From contig NZ_JBHUOR010000040.1 of assembly GCF_042686175.1 (NCBI RefSeq), positions 62,001 to 126,000 of the forward strand: 64,000 bases of DNA. The letters run 5' to 3'. The notes beneath the pieces were generated by a model. That model worked only from the letters and a program-made list of their open reading frames with translations. It had not been told where the DNA came from and ran no database searches. The stretch comes from Kurthia populi (GTDB taxonomy: Bacteria > Bacillota > Bacilli > Bacillales_A > Planococcaceae). Made by a program: the position numbers and the translations under genes. The first letter of the stretch is position 1, and every line of letters starts with the position of its first letter. This document shows, in pieces, positions 53,026 to 61,485 of this stretch.

Positions 53026-53087
53026 TTGACATTCAATAGTTCATAGGGGTAAACTATCAACATTAAAACAGTTCATGCATATGAACT
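53026..53087 (+). promoter_or_regulatory. Promoter and MarR operator of the MMPL operon
   Basis: TTGACA (53026-53031), 18 bases, TAAACT (53050-53055). A half-site ATAGTTCAT (53036-53044) lies in the spacer and the palindrome AGTTCAT-GCAT-ATGAACT (53070-53087) just downstream. Both look like sites for the MarR protein encoded next. Confidence 0.65.
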
Positions 53088-53105
53088 ATATAAGGAGGGC
53101 TAAAG

Positions 53106-53558
53106 ATGGAGCGTATTGCACATGCTATTTCACTGCTTGAGCGTGTGATGATTTCAGGAAATGAACTCGTGACGAAGCAATTGAACGAAGAAAACTTCAA
53201 AGGATTATCATCAGAACAGTACGAGGTTTTGAATTATTTGAAAATCCAAGGCGATAAATATCCGAGTGAGATTGCGAAATTTCAAGGAGTCCAAAAAAGT
53301 GCGGTGTCGAATCGACTGAGTAAACTGCTCACGCAGGGGTATATAGAATATGTATCATCTCCAACAGGGGATAAGCGCTATAAGCATGTTCATCTGACAG
53401 ATGCAGGAATCGCATTATTGACGCAAATTAACGAAAAATATTGTGCGTTAATTCAAGAATGGTTTGAGGACTTTGAAGAGGATGAGCAGTTGGAGAATTT
53501 TATTAGCACATTAACAATGATTCAGCAACGTATTGATGAGAAAGGGGCGAAAGCATGA
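53106..53558 (+). CDS. MarR family regulator of the MMPL transporter
   Basis: 150 residues with a winged helix-turn-helix (YPSEIAKFQGVQKSAVSNRL, then wing SSPTGDKRYKHVHLT). AAGGAGG precedes the ATG. Its stop overlaps the start of the transporter gene (ATGA), so it is co-translated with it and likely represses it through the palindromes upstream. This is a common regulator-pump arrangement. Confidence 0.9.
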   Translation: MERIAHAISLLERVMISGNELVTKQLNEENFKGLSSEQYEVLNYLKIQGDKYPSEIAKFQGVQKSAVSNRLSKLLTQGYIEYVSSPTGDKRYKHVHLTDAGIALLTQINEKYCALIQEWFEDFEEDEQLENFISTLTMIQQRIDEKGAKA

Positions 53559-56011
53559 AGAACTTAAAAAATATGCGGACCGTAGCGCTTATTTTTTGGA
53601 TTATCGCAGTAGTAGTAGCAGTTGTTGCATTACCAGATTTACAAAAGCTTGGACAGGAAAAAGGCCAAGTTGCATTACCGGCTGATTTTGAAAGTGAAAA
53701 AGCAGCAGCCATTTTAAATGATATGAATAACAACGGCAAGTCCACGTATGATTTTGCGATTGTCTTCAATGATGAAAAGGGAATCTCAAAGGCAGATAAG
53801 AAGAAAATGAATGAGGTTCTACAATATTTTGAGGATAATAAAAAGAAATATGGTATTACGGATACGCTGTTTTATAACGATAGTAAGCAAACAGAGGAAC
53901 AGCTTGTTAGTAAGGATAAGACGACAATTATTAATCAGCTGTCAATTAAAAAAGAGTTAGAAAGTGCTACGGAGGTAGCTGATAAATTAAATGCGAAGCT
54001 AAAGGATTTACCGATGAAGACATACATTACAGGTAGTGATGTTGTCATGGATGACTTTGCGCAAACATCTCAAGAAGGGGTACAAAAAACGGAGATTGTG
54101 GCGATTATTTTCATTATCATTATTTTGATTATCGTTTTCCGCTCACCTGTTGTACCGTTTGTGTCTCTGTTATCTGTAGGGGTTTCTTATATTGTGTCAC
54201 TTAGCATTATTGCACAGCTTGTTGACGCATATAACTTCCCCTTCTCAAACTTTACACAAGTCTTTCTTGTCGTTATCCTGTTCGGGATAGGAACCGATTA
54301 TAATATTTTATTATTCACGCGGTTCCGCGAAGAGCTTGTGGCGAAGGGGCATGTGCTACATGCTATTAAAGAAACGTATCGCACAGCAGGGCGCACCGTA
54401 CTTTATAGCGGCATTGCCGTATTATTCGGCTTAGTGGCGTTATTCTTTGCGGAATTTAGCTTCTACCGTGCAACGGGGGGTGTTGCAATTGGCGTGCTTG
54501 TGCTCTTATTGGTGCTGTTTACATTAAATCCATTCTTCATGGGGCTACTTGGTATGAAACTTTTCTGGCCAGTGAAAAATGTGAAGTCTCATGCAGATAA
54601 TAAGCTGTGGGGCTTCCTTGCATCCCAATCATTTGCGCGCCCATTTGTGGCATTAGCCATTGTAGCCATTATTGCGGTGCCATCGATTTTAATGTATTCA
54701 GGAAAGCTGAACTTTAATGATTTAACGGAAATTAGTGATAAGTATGAATCGAAGCAGGCGATTAACCTCATCTCAGATAAATTCCCTGCTGGGATGAGTT
54801 CACCAACGACATTAGTCATTAAAAGTGATGAAAAATTAACGTCAGCAGAGGCGCTACAAGAAATTGATCGCCTGACTGCGCGATTAAAAGAAGTAGATGG
54901 TGTTGATAAAGTATATAGTGTCACACGTCCAGAAGCGAAAAAAATCAAGGAGCTGTATTTAGGTGATCAGCTTGATACGGTGACAGATAGCTTAGATGAA
55001 ATGGAAAAAGGTACGAATAAAGTTCGGATAGGTTTAGAGGATGCGGCAAGCCAATCGGCGGCTGCTACCGAGCAAACCGCAGCAATGCTTCCTCCACAAG
55101 CTGCTCAGCAAATGGCTACTCAGGCAGAAGCGCAGGCACAAGGCTTAAAGCAAGCAACAGGTGGCTTAAAGCAAGTGGAAGATGGCCTAAAGCAAACGCA
55201 GGATTATACGAGTGAAGCGGCAAAAGGCAATGCGAATGTCTTAAATGTGCCAGATGATGTGCTGACAGGTAAGGACTTTAAACAAAGCTTAGATACGTAT
55301 ATGAATGATGACCAAAATACGACAACGATGCGGATTATTTTAAAGGAAAATCCATATACCGCAGAAGCAATGGATGTAATGAAGGAAACGCAAAGTGTCG
55401 TGCATTCATTCGTTGAAGGCTCCTCTACATTACATGATACAGACGCTTATCTAGGTGGTAAAACGATGTCAAACGTCGATTTACAACAAATGTCGGATAG
55501 TGATTTTAAACGCAGCATTATCATTATCTTAATCGGTATTTCACTGATGTTACTGTTCATTACGCGTTCACTTGCACAGACGGCTACGATTTTAGTCGCA
55601 CTTGTTGTCGCAAGCTTCGCAAGTCTAGGTATTACCGAATGGATTGCTGCAACCTTCTTAGGACAGGAAACACTGAGCTGGAACGTACCATTCTTCACGT
55701 ATATTATGCTCATCACACTCGGCGTCGATTATTCCATCTTCCTAATGATGCGCTATCGTGAAGGTGAGAATTTAGGACTTGAAATGATTGTAGAAGCTTG
55801 TAAGAAAATGGGGGGCGTCATTTTATCAGCCGCTGTTATTTTAGGTGGTACATTCGCCGCACTCATTCCATCAGGTATTAATACATTAATTCAAGTGGCC
55901 GTAGCCGTTATGATCGGGCTTGTGTTCCTAGCCGTGCTACTCATGCCGGTGTTTATCCCAAGTACCTTTGGCTTATCGAAGAAAATGAATGAACCGAAGA
56001 AAAAAGCATAA
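53555..56011 (+). CDS. MMPL family RND-type transporter (YdfJ-like)
   Basis: 818 residues: two repeats, each with a large extracellular loop and a cluster of membrane helices. The GIGTDYNILLFTRFREEL (first half) and GVDYSIFLMMRYREGE (second half) motifs carry the charged residues of MMPL proton relays. A low-complexity coiled region (about 495-565, QAAQQMATQAEAQAQ-like) lies in the second loop. It exports lipids, drugs or other hydrophobic compounds. Terminator follows. Confidence 0.92.
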   Translation: MKNLKNMRTVALIFWIIAVVVAVVALPDLQKLGQEKGQVALPADFESEKAAAILNDMNNNGKSTYDFAIVFNDEKGISKADKKKMNEVLQYFEDNKKKYGITDTLFYNDSKQTEEQLVSKDKTTIINQLSIKKELESATEVADKLNAKLKDLPMKTYITGSDVVMDDFAQTSQEGVQKTEIVAIIFIIIILIIVFRSPVVPFVSLLSVGVSYIVSLSIIAQLVDAYNFPFSNFTQVFLVVILFGIGTDYNILLFTRFREELVAKGHVLHAIKETYRTAGRTVLYSGIAVLFGLVALFFAEFSFYRATGGVAIGVLVLLLVLFTLNPFFMGLLGMKLFWPVKNVKSHADNKLWGFLASQSFARPFVALAIVAIIAVPSILMYSGKLNFNDLTEISDKYESKQAINLISDKFPAGMSSPTTLVIKSDEKLTSAEALQEIDRLTARLKEVDGVDKVYSVTRPEAKKIKELYLGDQLDTVTDSLDEMEKGTNKVRIGLEDAASQSAAATEQTAAMLPPQAAQQMATQAEAQAQGLKQATGGLKQVEDGLKQTQDYTSEAAKGNANVLNVPDDVLTGKDFKQSLDTYMNDDQNTTTMRIILKENPYTAEAMDVMKETQSVVHSFVEGSSTLHDTDAYLGGKTMSNVDLQQMSDSDFKRSIIIILIGISLMLLFITRSLAQTATILVALVVASFASLGITEWIAATFLGQETLSWNVPFFTYIMLITLGVDYSIFLMMRYREGENLGLEMIVEACKKMGGVILSAAVILGGTFAALIPSGINTLIQVAVAVMIGLVFLAVLLMPVFIPSTFGLSKKMNEPKKKA

Positions 56012-56013
56012 TG

Positions 56014-56048
56014 AAAAAAGAGCTTAGCAAATGCTAGGCTCTTTTTTT
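56014..56048. terminator. Terminator after the MMPL operon
   Basis: AAAAAAGAGCTTAGCA pairs with TGCTAGGCTCTTTTTTT; A and T runs let it serve the convergent gene too. Confidence 0.8.
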
Positions 56049-56069
56049 GAGCAATACTATGTGCAAATG

Positions 56070-56996
56070 TCATTTTTGCTCGTCATAATGATCGAAATAG
56101 TTCCCTTTATCGATGATTTCCTGTGTGCTTAAGCTTGTCCATTTCTCGATGGAAGTACTCGGAGCGTTTGCTAAATACGATTCAATCATTTTATACCCTT
56201 CGCTATAGCCATAAAGAAACGGTAACTCATTGCCACCTCGTAGAATTTCGAGTGAACGAGTTGAATTGATTGTGTCCAAATCCTTTTCAATTTCAGCCCA
56301 AAAATTCTTATCGTATGTAGGGTCTACAGGGGTAGATTCTAATGTAGGATAGACCATTTTTTCAAACATTACTGCTTTTCCTTCAAAAATCAAATTGTCT
56401 AAAACCGTATTTGTATCATAATGAAGTCCTTTTTCCGCATACATACTATGATGATATTCATGCGCTATCGTCGTTTTTAAAAAATCCGCATCAATTAATA
56501 AATCATTATAAGGGATGATGATTTTTCCAGCGCCAACCGTGTAGGGAGATGCATTAATATCAATACTAGGGAAGATACACACGGTTACACCTTTTTTAGT
56601 CGGTAATAAGGCTGCAGACTTTTCTAATGCCTCTTGGATTTCCTCGTTTAGCTGTGTTTGATTGGTTGCAAGAAAATCATTGATTATCTTTAGTTCCGTT
56701 AACCTTGTAGGTGCGTCATAGAGTGTAGCATCTGCCATATAAATGTATTCACCTTTTTTAAAGCACTCGTCATAAATTGGTTGAATAACCGTTTCTTGAT
56801 ACAAGTCTGATGATGCTTCACTTGGATTTTTTTGCGCCTGTTCGATGTAGTTTTTAAATAATGCGGCCGTGTGAATGATTTGGAAATTTTGCTTATCTTG
56901 TTCAAAGGAATAAATGTCCTCTGTAGGTGCAGCCTGCTGACAGGAGCTCAGCAAAGCCAGTACACAAATTACTAGAAAAAGAATGCCTGATTTCAA
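56070..56996 (-). CDS. Lipoprotein with DUF2268-type zinc protease domain
   Basis: 308 residues. Lipoprotein signal (lipobox ALLSSC, Cys at about 19) and a zinc-binding IAHEYHHSMY motif (about residue 179) followed by a downstream Glu region (FEGKAVMFEKMVY). This is the pattern of DUF2268 putative proteases; proteolytic activity is likely but not shown. It would act outside the membrane. Monocistronic. Confidence 0.8.
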   Translation of the reverse strand: MKSGILFLVICVLALLSSCQQAAPTEDIYSFEQDKQNFQIIHTAALFKNYIEQAQKNPSEASSDLYQETVIQPIYDECFKKGEYIYMADATLYDAPTRLTELKIINDFLATNQTQLNEEIQEALEKSAALLPTKKGVTVCIFPSIDINASPYTVGAGKIIIPYNDLLIDADFLKTTIAHEYHHSMYAEKGLHYDTNTVLDNLIFEGKAVMFEKMVYPTLESTPVDPTYDKNFWAEIEKDLDTINSTRSLEILRGGNELPFLYGYSEGYKMIESYLANAPSTSIEKWTSLSTQEIIDKGNYFDHYDEQK

Positions 56997-57210
56997 CTGC
57001 TTTCCACCTTTGCTGTGAATAGTCTTTTATTTAATTGTAACAAATTATGGAAAAAATATGTGCTGTTTCTTTTATTTTTATCCGGTAAAATTGGCGATAA
57101 ATCAGCTGTTAAACGATTGCGAGGTCTTAAAAAAAGCGTTATGACAAGTACTTCATTGTCATAACACTTGTATATTTGTAAAAACGAATACTTATTTACA
57201 TGAAAACAAA

Positions 57211-57435
57211 TTATCGCTTTACTTTTTCTAAATTCGCAACGGTTCCACCGTCAACACGTAAGTCAATTCCTGAAATATAGGATGCATCATCGCTTAATAG
57301 GAATGCAACAGCTGTGGCGATTTCACTTGCTTCACCTTCACGTTGTAGCAGTGTTAGCTCAAGCATCGTTTGCATTTCTTTTTGCTGTGACGCTTCCTGG
57401 CGACCCATTGGTGTATTGATTGTGCGTGGAGACCT
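57211..57435 (-). pseudogene. C-terminal remnant of a short-chain dehydrogenase
   Basis: About 75 residues from SPRTINTPMGRQEASQQ through ASEIATAVAFLLSDDASYIS to the stop are the end of an SDR enzyme (SxSPGxIxTPM, then the FLLSDDASYISG and VDGG motifs). The first 170 or so residues, with the NAD-binding glycine motif and the catalytic YxxxK, are gone. The frame happens to stay open upstream through the terminator, which is not SDR-like. A deletion during a rearrangement is the likely cause. Confidence 0.75.
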
Positions 57436-57512
57436 ACGAATTTCTGCAAATTGTGGGTAAGTTAATGAAAACTGGGCCGAGCGTGTGGATGCACGAATTG
57501 AGGGGATGGAAT

Positions 57513-57550
57513 GAGAGGAAATTGCGCAAAAGCGTAATTTCCTCTTTTTT
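57513..57550 (+). terminator. Orphan terminator beside the SDR remnant
   Basis: GAGGAAATTGCGC-AAAA-GCGTAATTTCCTC with TTTTTT. No complete plus-strand gene ends here, which suggests that one was lost. Confidence 0.7.
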
Positions 57551-57581
57551 GTGTACACTAGCTACAAAGGATGTGAGGCAT

Positions 57582-58580
57582 ATGTTAAATCGTTTGAAAA
57601 AAGGGGATAAAATTGGTATCTTTTCACCGTCCTCCCCAGCATCAGTTACCGCAAAAAAACGCTATGACCGCGCGAAGGCCTATTTAGAGAACAAAGGTTT
57701 TATCATTGTCGAGGGTGAGTTGACCGGGAAAAGTGAGATTTACCGTGCAGGAACACCTAAGGAACGTGCAGCAGAATTGAATGCGCTTCTTCGCGACCCG
57801 TCGATTAAAATGATTATGTCGATGATTGGAGGCACGAACTCGAACAGTATGCTGCCCTATCTTGATTATGCACAATTTGCGCGCACACCAAAGCTCGTCG
57901 TCGGCTACTCTGATACTACGGCGATTTTACTCGCGCTATATGCTAAAACGGGAATTTCGACCTTTTATGGCCCGGCGCTTGTGCCATCTTTTGGTGAATT
58001 TCCGCCACTTGTCGATGACACCTATACGTATTTTGAACAGTATTTTTGCGATGCACAGGTCCCCTATACACCGAACATGCCTGCTATGTGGTCGGATGAA
58101 GCGGTCAATTGGCTTGACTACGAACGCCCGAAAAAGCTATTTAAAAATGAATGGCATAGCATAGGCACAGGCAGAGTCGAAGGGCGTCTAATCGGAGGCA
58201 ATAACAATGCGATGTATGGCTTTATTGGGACCCCTTATTTCCCGGAAATCCGTACCGGTGATATTTTATTGATCGAGGATACGATGAAATCACCAGACGT
58301 CGTTGAGAAAAATATGGCGATGCTCAAGCTCCATGGTGTCTTTCATAAAGTGAGTGCCATCTTACTTGGGAAGCATGAGGGTTATGATGATCATGGCACA
58401 GGAAAACAGCCACTAGACATTCTCCTAGAACAGCTAGACGGCGCAGCTATACCGATTTTATCAGGTATTGATTGCTGTCATACTCATCCCATGCTGCCAC
58501 TCGCCATCGGGAAAAAGATTCGAGTAGACTTTGAACATAAAACAATTACAAGCATTGAAGATTGGTTTGTTAATAAGTAA
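57582..58580 (+). CDS. S66 family LD-carboxypeptidase (MccF-like)
   Basis: 332 residues. The catalytic Ser lies in MIGGTNSNSMLPYLDYAQF (about residue 90), with the family's Glu and His in ILLIEDTMKSPDVVE-like and GIDCCHTHPMLPLAIG regions. The MccF group cleaves peptide-nucleotide antibiotics such as microcin C, while LdcA types trim murein peptides; which one applies is not decidable here. The long open frame begins at 57420, but AAAGGATGTGAGG and the typical start MLNRLKKGDKIGIFSPSSP fix 57582. Confidence 0.9.
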   Translation: MLNRLKKGDKIGIFSPSSPASVTAKKRYDRAKAYLENKGFIIVEGELTGKSEIYRAGTPKERAAELNALLRDPSIKMIMSMIGGTNSNSMLPYLDYAQFARTPKLVVGYSDTTAILLALYAKTGISTFYGPALVPSFGEFPPLVDDTYTYFEQYFCDAQVPYTPNMPAMWSDEAVNWLDYERPKKLFKNEWHSIGTGRVEGRLIGGNNNAMYGFIGTPYFPEIRTGDILLIEDTMKSPDVVEKNMAMLKLHGVFHKVSAILLGKHEGYDDHGTGKQPLDILLEQLDGAAIPILSGIDCCHTHPMLPLAIGKKIRVDFEHKTITSIEDWFVNK

Positions 58581-58608
58581 AAAAATATACATGTTTACAA
58601 AAAATAAA

Positions 58609-58635
58609 AGGAATCGCAGCTATTGCGATTCCTTG
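58609..58635. terminator. Bidirectional terminator between the S66 peptidase and the secreted protein
   Basis: AAGGAATCGCA pairs with TGCGATTCCTT around a short loop. Confidence 0.75.
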
Positions 58636-58640
58636 TTTAT

Positions 58641-59198
58641 TTAGCGTTTTTTAGCACTTGTTACTTTATAATACGTCACTTGCTTACCTTTTTTCTTAAT
58701 CGTGATTAAAACAATCCCATGATTTTTCGCAATAAACGTATAGCCACCATCTTGGTTTTTAATGCGGATCACATTTTTATATGTTTTGTTGCCAACCTTT
58801 TTCGTCGTATTTACTGATTTCACTTCGTAACGATAGCTGTAGGCATTGCCCTCTAAATCATATTCTTTCAGCTTATACGTTTTTCCGCTTGTCATTGGAA
58901 ATTTATATGCGGGCGTTAAATAGACATCTGAATACGCTACACCGAGCGAAAGATATTTATCATTATAGAGATGGGTGTAGCCACGATAATTTGTTGTTGT
59001 ACATTGACGCAGGGAAGCAGGGCCACTACATTTGAGATTTGACAATCGTTTTGGTGTACCTTCTAAATCGTACGTACTGTAGCTATAACCTTTACTTGGC
59101 ACATAATTGGAACCAGCAGAAACGGTTGCCGCGGAACTTGTCATCGGTGCGATGGCTAAGGACAGAGTAGTGACGGCAGTGATGAACCATTTTTTCAT
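58641..59198 (-). CDS. Secreted protein of unknown function
   Basis: 185 residues. Clear signal peptide (MKKWFITAVTTLSLAIAPM...SSA), then a basic, Tyr/Lys/Thr-rich mature part with two copies of a YDLEG motif (about 43-47 and 113-117), perhaps a duplicated small beta domain. Two Cys (KCSG, RQCT) could form a disulphide. I do not recognise the family. AAGGGG precedes the start. Convergent with the S66 peptidase gene. Confidence 0.75.
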   Translation of the reverse strand: MKKWFITAVTTLSLAIAPMTSSAATVSAGSNYVPSKGYSYSTYDLEGTPKRLSNLKCSGPASLRQCTTTNYRGYTHLYNDKYLSLGVAYSDVYLTPAYKFPMTSGKTYKLKEYDLEGNAYSYRYEVKSVNTTKKVGNKTYKNVIRIKNQDGGYTFIAKNHGIVLITIKKKGKQVTYYKVTSAKKR

Positions 59199-59293
59199 AC
59201 AAACACCCCTTTTTTGTATTTTATTGACTGTACCACATCTATTTCATGAATGAAATAGGCTATAATTAGGATAATCATAAGGGGGATTTTACG

Positions 59294-60004
59294 ATGCTAA
59301 AACCACTGAAGCACCAACAATTTAATCACGAACAACAACCAAATAGCGATTACCACGAGCACGAATTAATCGACGTTCAGTTTACGAATACGAATTTAAC
59401 AGAAAGCTATTTTAATGATAGTCAGCTTACAGATGTGTCATTTGAGGGCACTGATGTATCCAATACCGATTTTACAGGCGCTACATTCGACCAGGTTTCC
59501 TTTAAAGATGCGCTGTTGACGAATACGAATTTCCATCTTGCGGAGTTTCATCATGTATCATTTGTCGGTGCCACACTCACGAATACAAAATTTAATCAGG
59601 CTGTTTTCCGCCAGTGTACTTTTTTGAATGACCAGGGAGAGAGCGTAGATTTAAGCAGCTGTGATTTTACCGAAGCGGATTTTGCCTTTGAGGATATGAG
59701 CCATATACATTTTGGTCAGGCAAAGCTACAAAATTTAAACGGCGAGGGTACACAATTTACCCATGCGAATTTAGCGGGAGCTAATTTAAAAAATGCAGAC
59801 CTACTCGGCGCAAATCTTGTCGGTGCTGATTTAACAGATGCAGATCTCACTGGCGCCTTCACAAAAAATGCGGTGTTTACTAAAGAAAATGCATCTGAAG
59901 CTAAACCTACCAAACCCACTCCAAAGAAATCCATAAAAGGCTTTATCTTTACGATGCTATTTATTATTGTAATTGCCCTGTTAATTTGGGAGTTTGTGAA
60001 ATAG
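59294..60004 (+). CDS. Pentapeptide-repeat protein with C-terminal membrane anchor
   Basis: 236 residues. From about 25 to 195 there are A(D/N)LxX-type pentapeptide repeats, strictest at ANLAGANLKNADLLGANLVG. They fold as a right-handed quadrilateral beta-helix. A short charged linker (SEAKPTKPTPKKS) leads to a single C-terminal membrane segment (IFTMLFIIVIALLIWEF), a tail-anchored layout that is less common. Target unknown. AAGGGGG precedes the ATG; the Nudix gene follows with no gap, so the two form one operon. Confidence 0.85.
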   Translation: MLKPLKHQQFNHEQQPNSDYHEHELIDVQFTNTNLTESYFNDSQLTDVSFEGTDVSNTDFTGATFDQVSFKDALLTNTNFHLAEFHHVSFVGATLTNTKFNQAVFRQCTFLNDQGESVDLSSCDFTEADFAFEDMSHIHFGQAKLQNLNGEGTQFTHANLAGANLKNADLLGANLVGADLTDADLTGAFTKNAVFTKENASEAKPTKPTPKKSIKGFIFTMLFIIVIALLIWEFVK

Positions 60005-60466
60005 ATGGGCTACATCAAGGATTTACGTAAAAAAATAGGCACCGCACCCATCATAATGGTCGGTGCCTGTGTGCTGATTTTCAACGAACAACGCCAGCTC
60101 CTTCTACAAAAACGAATTGATAATCATTGCTGGGGACTTGCAGGAGGCTCGATGGAACTTGGCGAAACCCTCGAACAAGTCGCTACACGCGAAATGCTAG
60201 AGGAAACTGGACTCACACCACATGAACTAAAGCTATTTAACACATTTTCTGGACCCGAACTTTATTATAAATATCCACATGGCGATGAAGTTTACAACGT
60301 CGTCACTGCCTTTGTTTGTACTGACTATCATGGAACCCTCGCATTTGATGAAGTAGAAGCAAGTGCCATTCAATTTTTTGATTTAGATAAGCTGCCAGAG
60401 GAAATTAGCCCACCAGATCAAGTTGTGTTGGATGCGTATGTGCGGGGAATGAATGGTGGGGATTAA
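60005..60466 (+). CDS. Nudix hydrolase
   Basis: 153 residues. Full Nudix box GGSMELGETLEQVATREM-LEETGL (Gx5Ex7REUxEExGU) at about residues 46-70. It hydrolyses nucleoside diphosphates linked to another group; the exact substrate cannot be told. The ATG begins right after the previous stop, giving translational coupling. It is the last gene before the ssrA-like fragment and the integrated element. Confidence 0.92.
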   Translation: MGYIKDLRKKIGTAPIIMVGACVLIFNEQRQLLLQKRIDNHCWGLAGGSMELGETLEQVATREMLEETGLTPHELKLFNTFSGPELYYKYPHGDEVYNVVTAFVCTDYHGTLAFDEVEASAIQFFDLDKLPEEISPPDQVVLDAYVRGMNGGD

Positions 60467-60521
60467 AGCTGGATTGGGTTGGAGAGGTTGTTTGGTAGAG
60501 AAGCGGTATTTGGCGAGGGGA

Positions 60522-60540
60522 TCGACTCCCGCCGTCTCCA
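60522..60540 (+). other. Short copy of a tmRNA (ssrA) 3' end, probable attachment site
   Basis: TCGACTCCCGCCGTCTCCA matches the T-arm/acceptor end of Bacillales tmRNA: CGTCTCC would pair with the GGGGACG that starts such tmRNAs. The rest of ssrA is absent, and the bases before it do not form a T-arm. ssrA 3' ends are common integrase targets, and an integrase gene lies 950 bases away. It is read as an attachment-site copy. Confidence 0.65.
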
Positions 60541-60559
60541 TACATGAATTTCATAGAGA

Positions 60560-60637
60560 TTCAATGAGTGTCAAAATCCTTGATAGATAAGGATTTTGGC
60601 ACTTTTTTAATTTCATTGGGTTTCAATGAATATCAAA
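60560..60637 (+). repeat. Direct repeats and hairpin beside the attachment site
   Basis: TTCAATGAGTGTCAAA (60560-60575) and TTCAATGAATATCAAA (60622-60637) match at 14 of 16 positions and may be integrase arm-type sites. Between them CAAAATCCTT/AAGGATTTTG (60572-60598) forms a hairpin followed by T residues. The palindrome ACGTAGC-T-GCTACGT follows at 60653-60667. Confidence 0.5.
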
Positions 60638-60661
60638 CGAACGTAGCTAAAGACGTAGCTG

Positions 60662-61456
60662 CTACGTGTGAATAGATGGTAATCTAATTTTTTTAAATCC
60701 GTTTAACCAATTTCCCCGTGCTCCTGGGTGATATGTATTAAAAATAGAACCTTCAAAATCTTTGGCTTCTGACAAAGATTTAGTTACTTCATTTTTTAGT
60801 TTATCTGTACAGGCATTTATTATAATATCTCTTGAATATAATGTGTTTATTTGATCAATGAATTTTTTTCTGTAATCTGTATTTCTCCATATACCTTTCC
60901 AAACATTATTTCGTAAATTGAGGTACTGGTCTGCAAGATTTTCACCATGAATAGTGCCTAAAGATGTTTGAAGTGGAATTGGATTTACTAATGCAATTTC
61001 AATAACTTCATTTTGTTTGAATTGCACATGGCTGTTTATATTTTTAAGTAAACTTTCAATGTTTGAATTTATTTTTGTTCCTGTATCAGCTTGTGCAGGA
61101 GAAATAGGTTGCATATCAGATGTATATTCATCAACATGTGGTGATTCTAAAACAATAACTATTTTCCTATGATTATGATTATTAAAATATAAAAATTCTT
61201 CATTGTAATTTGAATTAGGATGAATTTTTTTAGACATAGTAAGAGAGCAGAATTTACTGTTACTATATTTGAATTTATATCTAATTACATTAGGAATTGC
61301 TGTCCAAAAATAATGATTAATAATTATATCTTGGTTATTTTTGGTGATGAAATTAACTGGTGTTGTGGATGAAGATAAGCTATTTAATACAGAATCATCA
61401 GTACATTGTATTTCAATTAAATTAGGTTCATTAGGTAGTTGTAAAAAGAGAGTCAT
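60662..61456 (-). CDS. Uncharacterised cargo protein of the integrated element
   Basis: 264 residues, soluble, Asn/Lys/Ile-rich and more AT-rich than the chromosomal genes to the left. No firm family. IVIVLESPHVDEY with PISPAQADTG in the middle and FNTYHPGARGNW near the end recall the two active-site regions of uracil-DNA-glycosylase-like folds, but the match is loose. The frame is open to a TTG at 61468; GGAG is spaced for the ATG at 61456. Its position between the attachment site and the integrase is where such elements often carry cargo, including defence genes. Confidence 0.6.
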   Translation of the reverse strand: MTLFLQLPNEPNLIEIQCTDDSVLNSLSSSTTPVNFITKNNQDIIINHYFWTAIPNVIRYKFKYSNSKFCSLTMSKKIHPNSNYNEEFLYFNNHNHRKIVIVLESPHVDEYTSDMQPISPAQADTGTKINSNIESLLKNINSHVQFKQNEVIEIALVNPIPLQTSLGTIHGENLADQYLNLRNNVWKGIWRNTDYRKKFIDQINTLYSRDIIINACTDKLKNEVTKSLSEAKDFEGSIFNTYHPGARGNWLNGFKKIRLPSIHT

Positions 61457-61485
61457 TAAATTCTCCAATTCTTTTAAAGTTATTT

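Noticed and set aside
60515..60545. Possible tRNA or complete tmRNA gene
   Set aside because: Only the 3' end is present and the bases before it do not pair as a T-arm; neither a cloverleaf nor the tmRNA body is found upstream.
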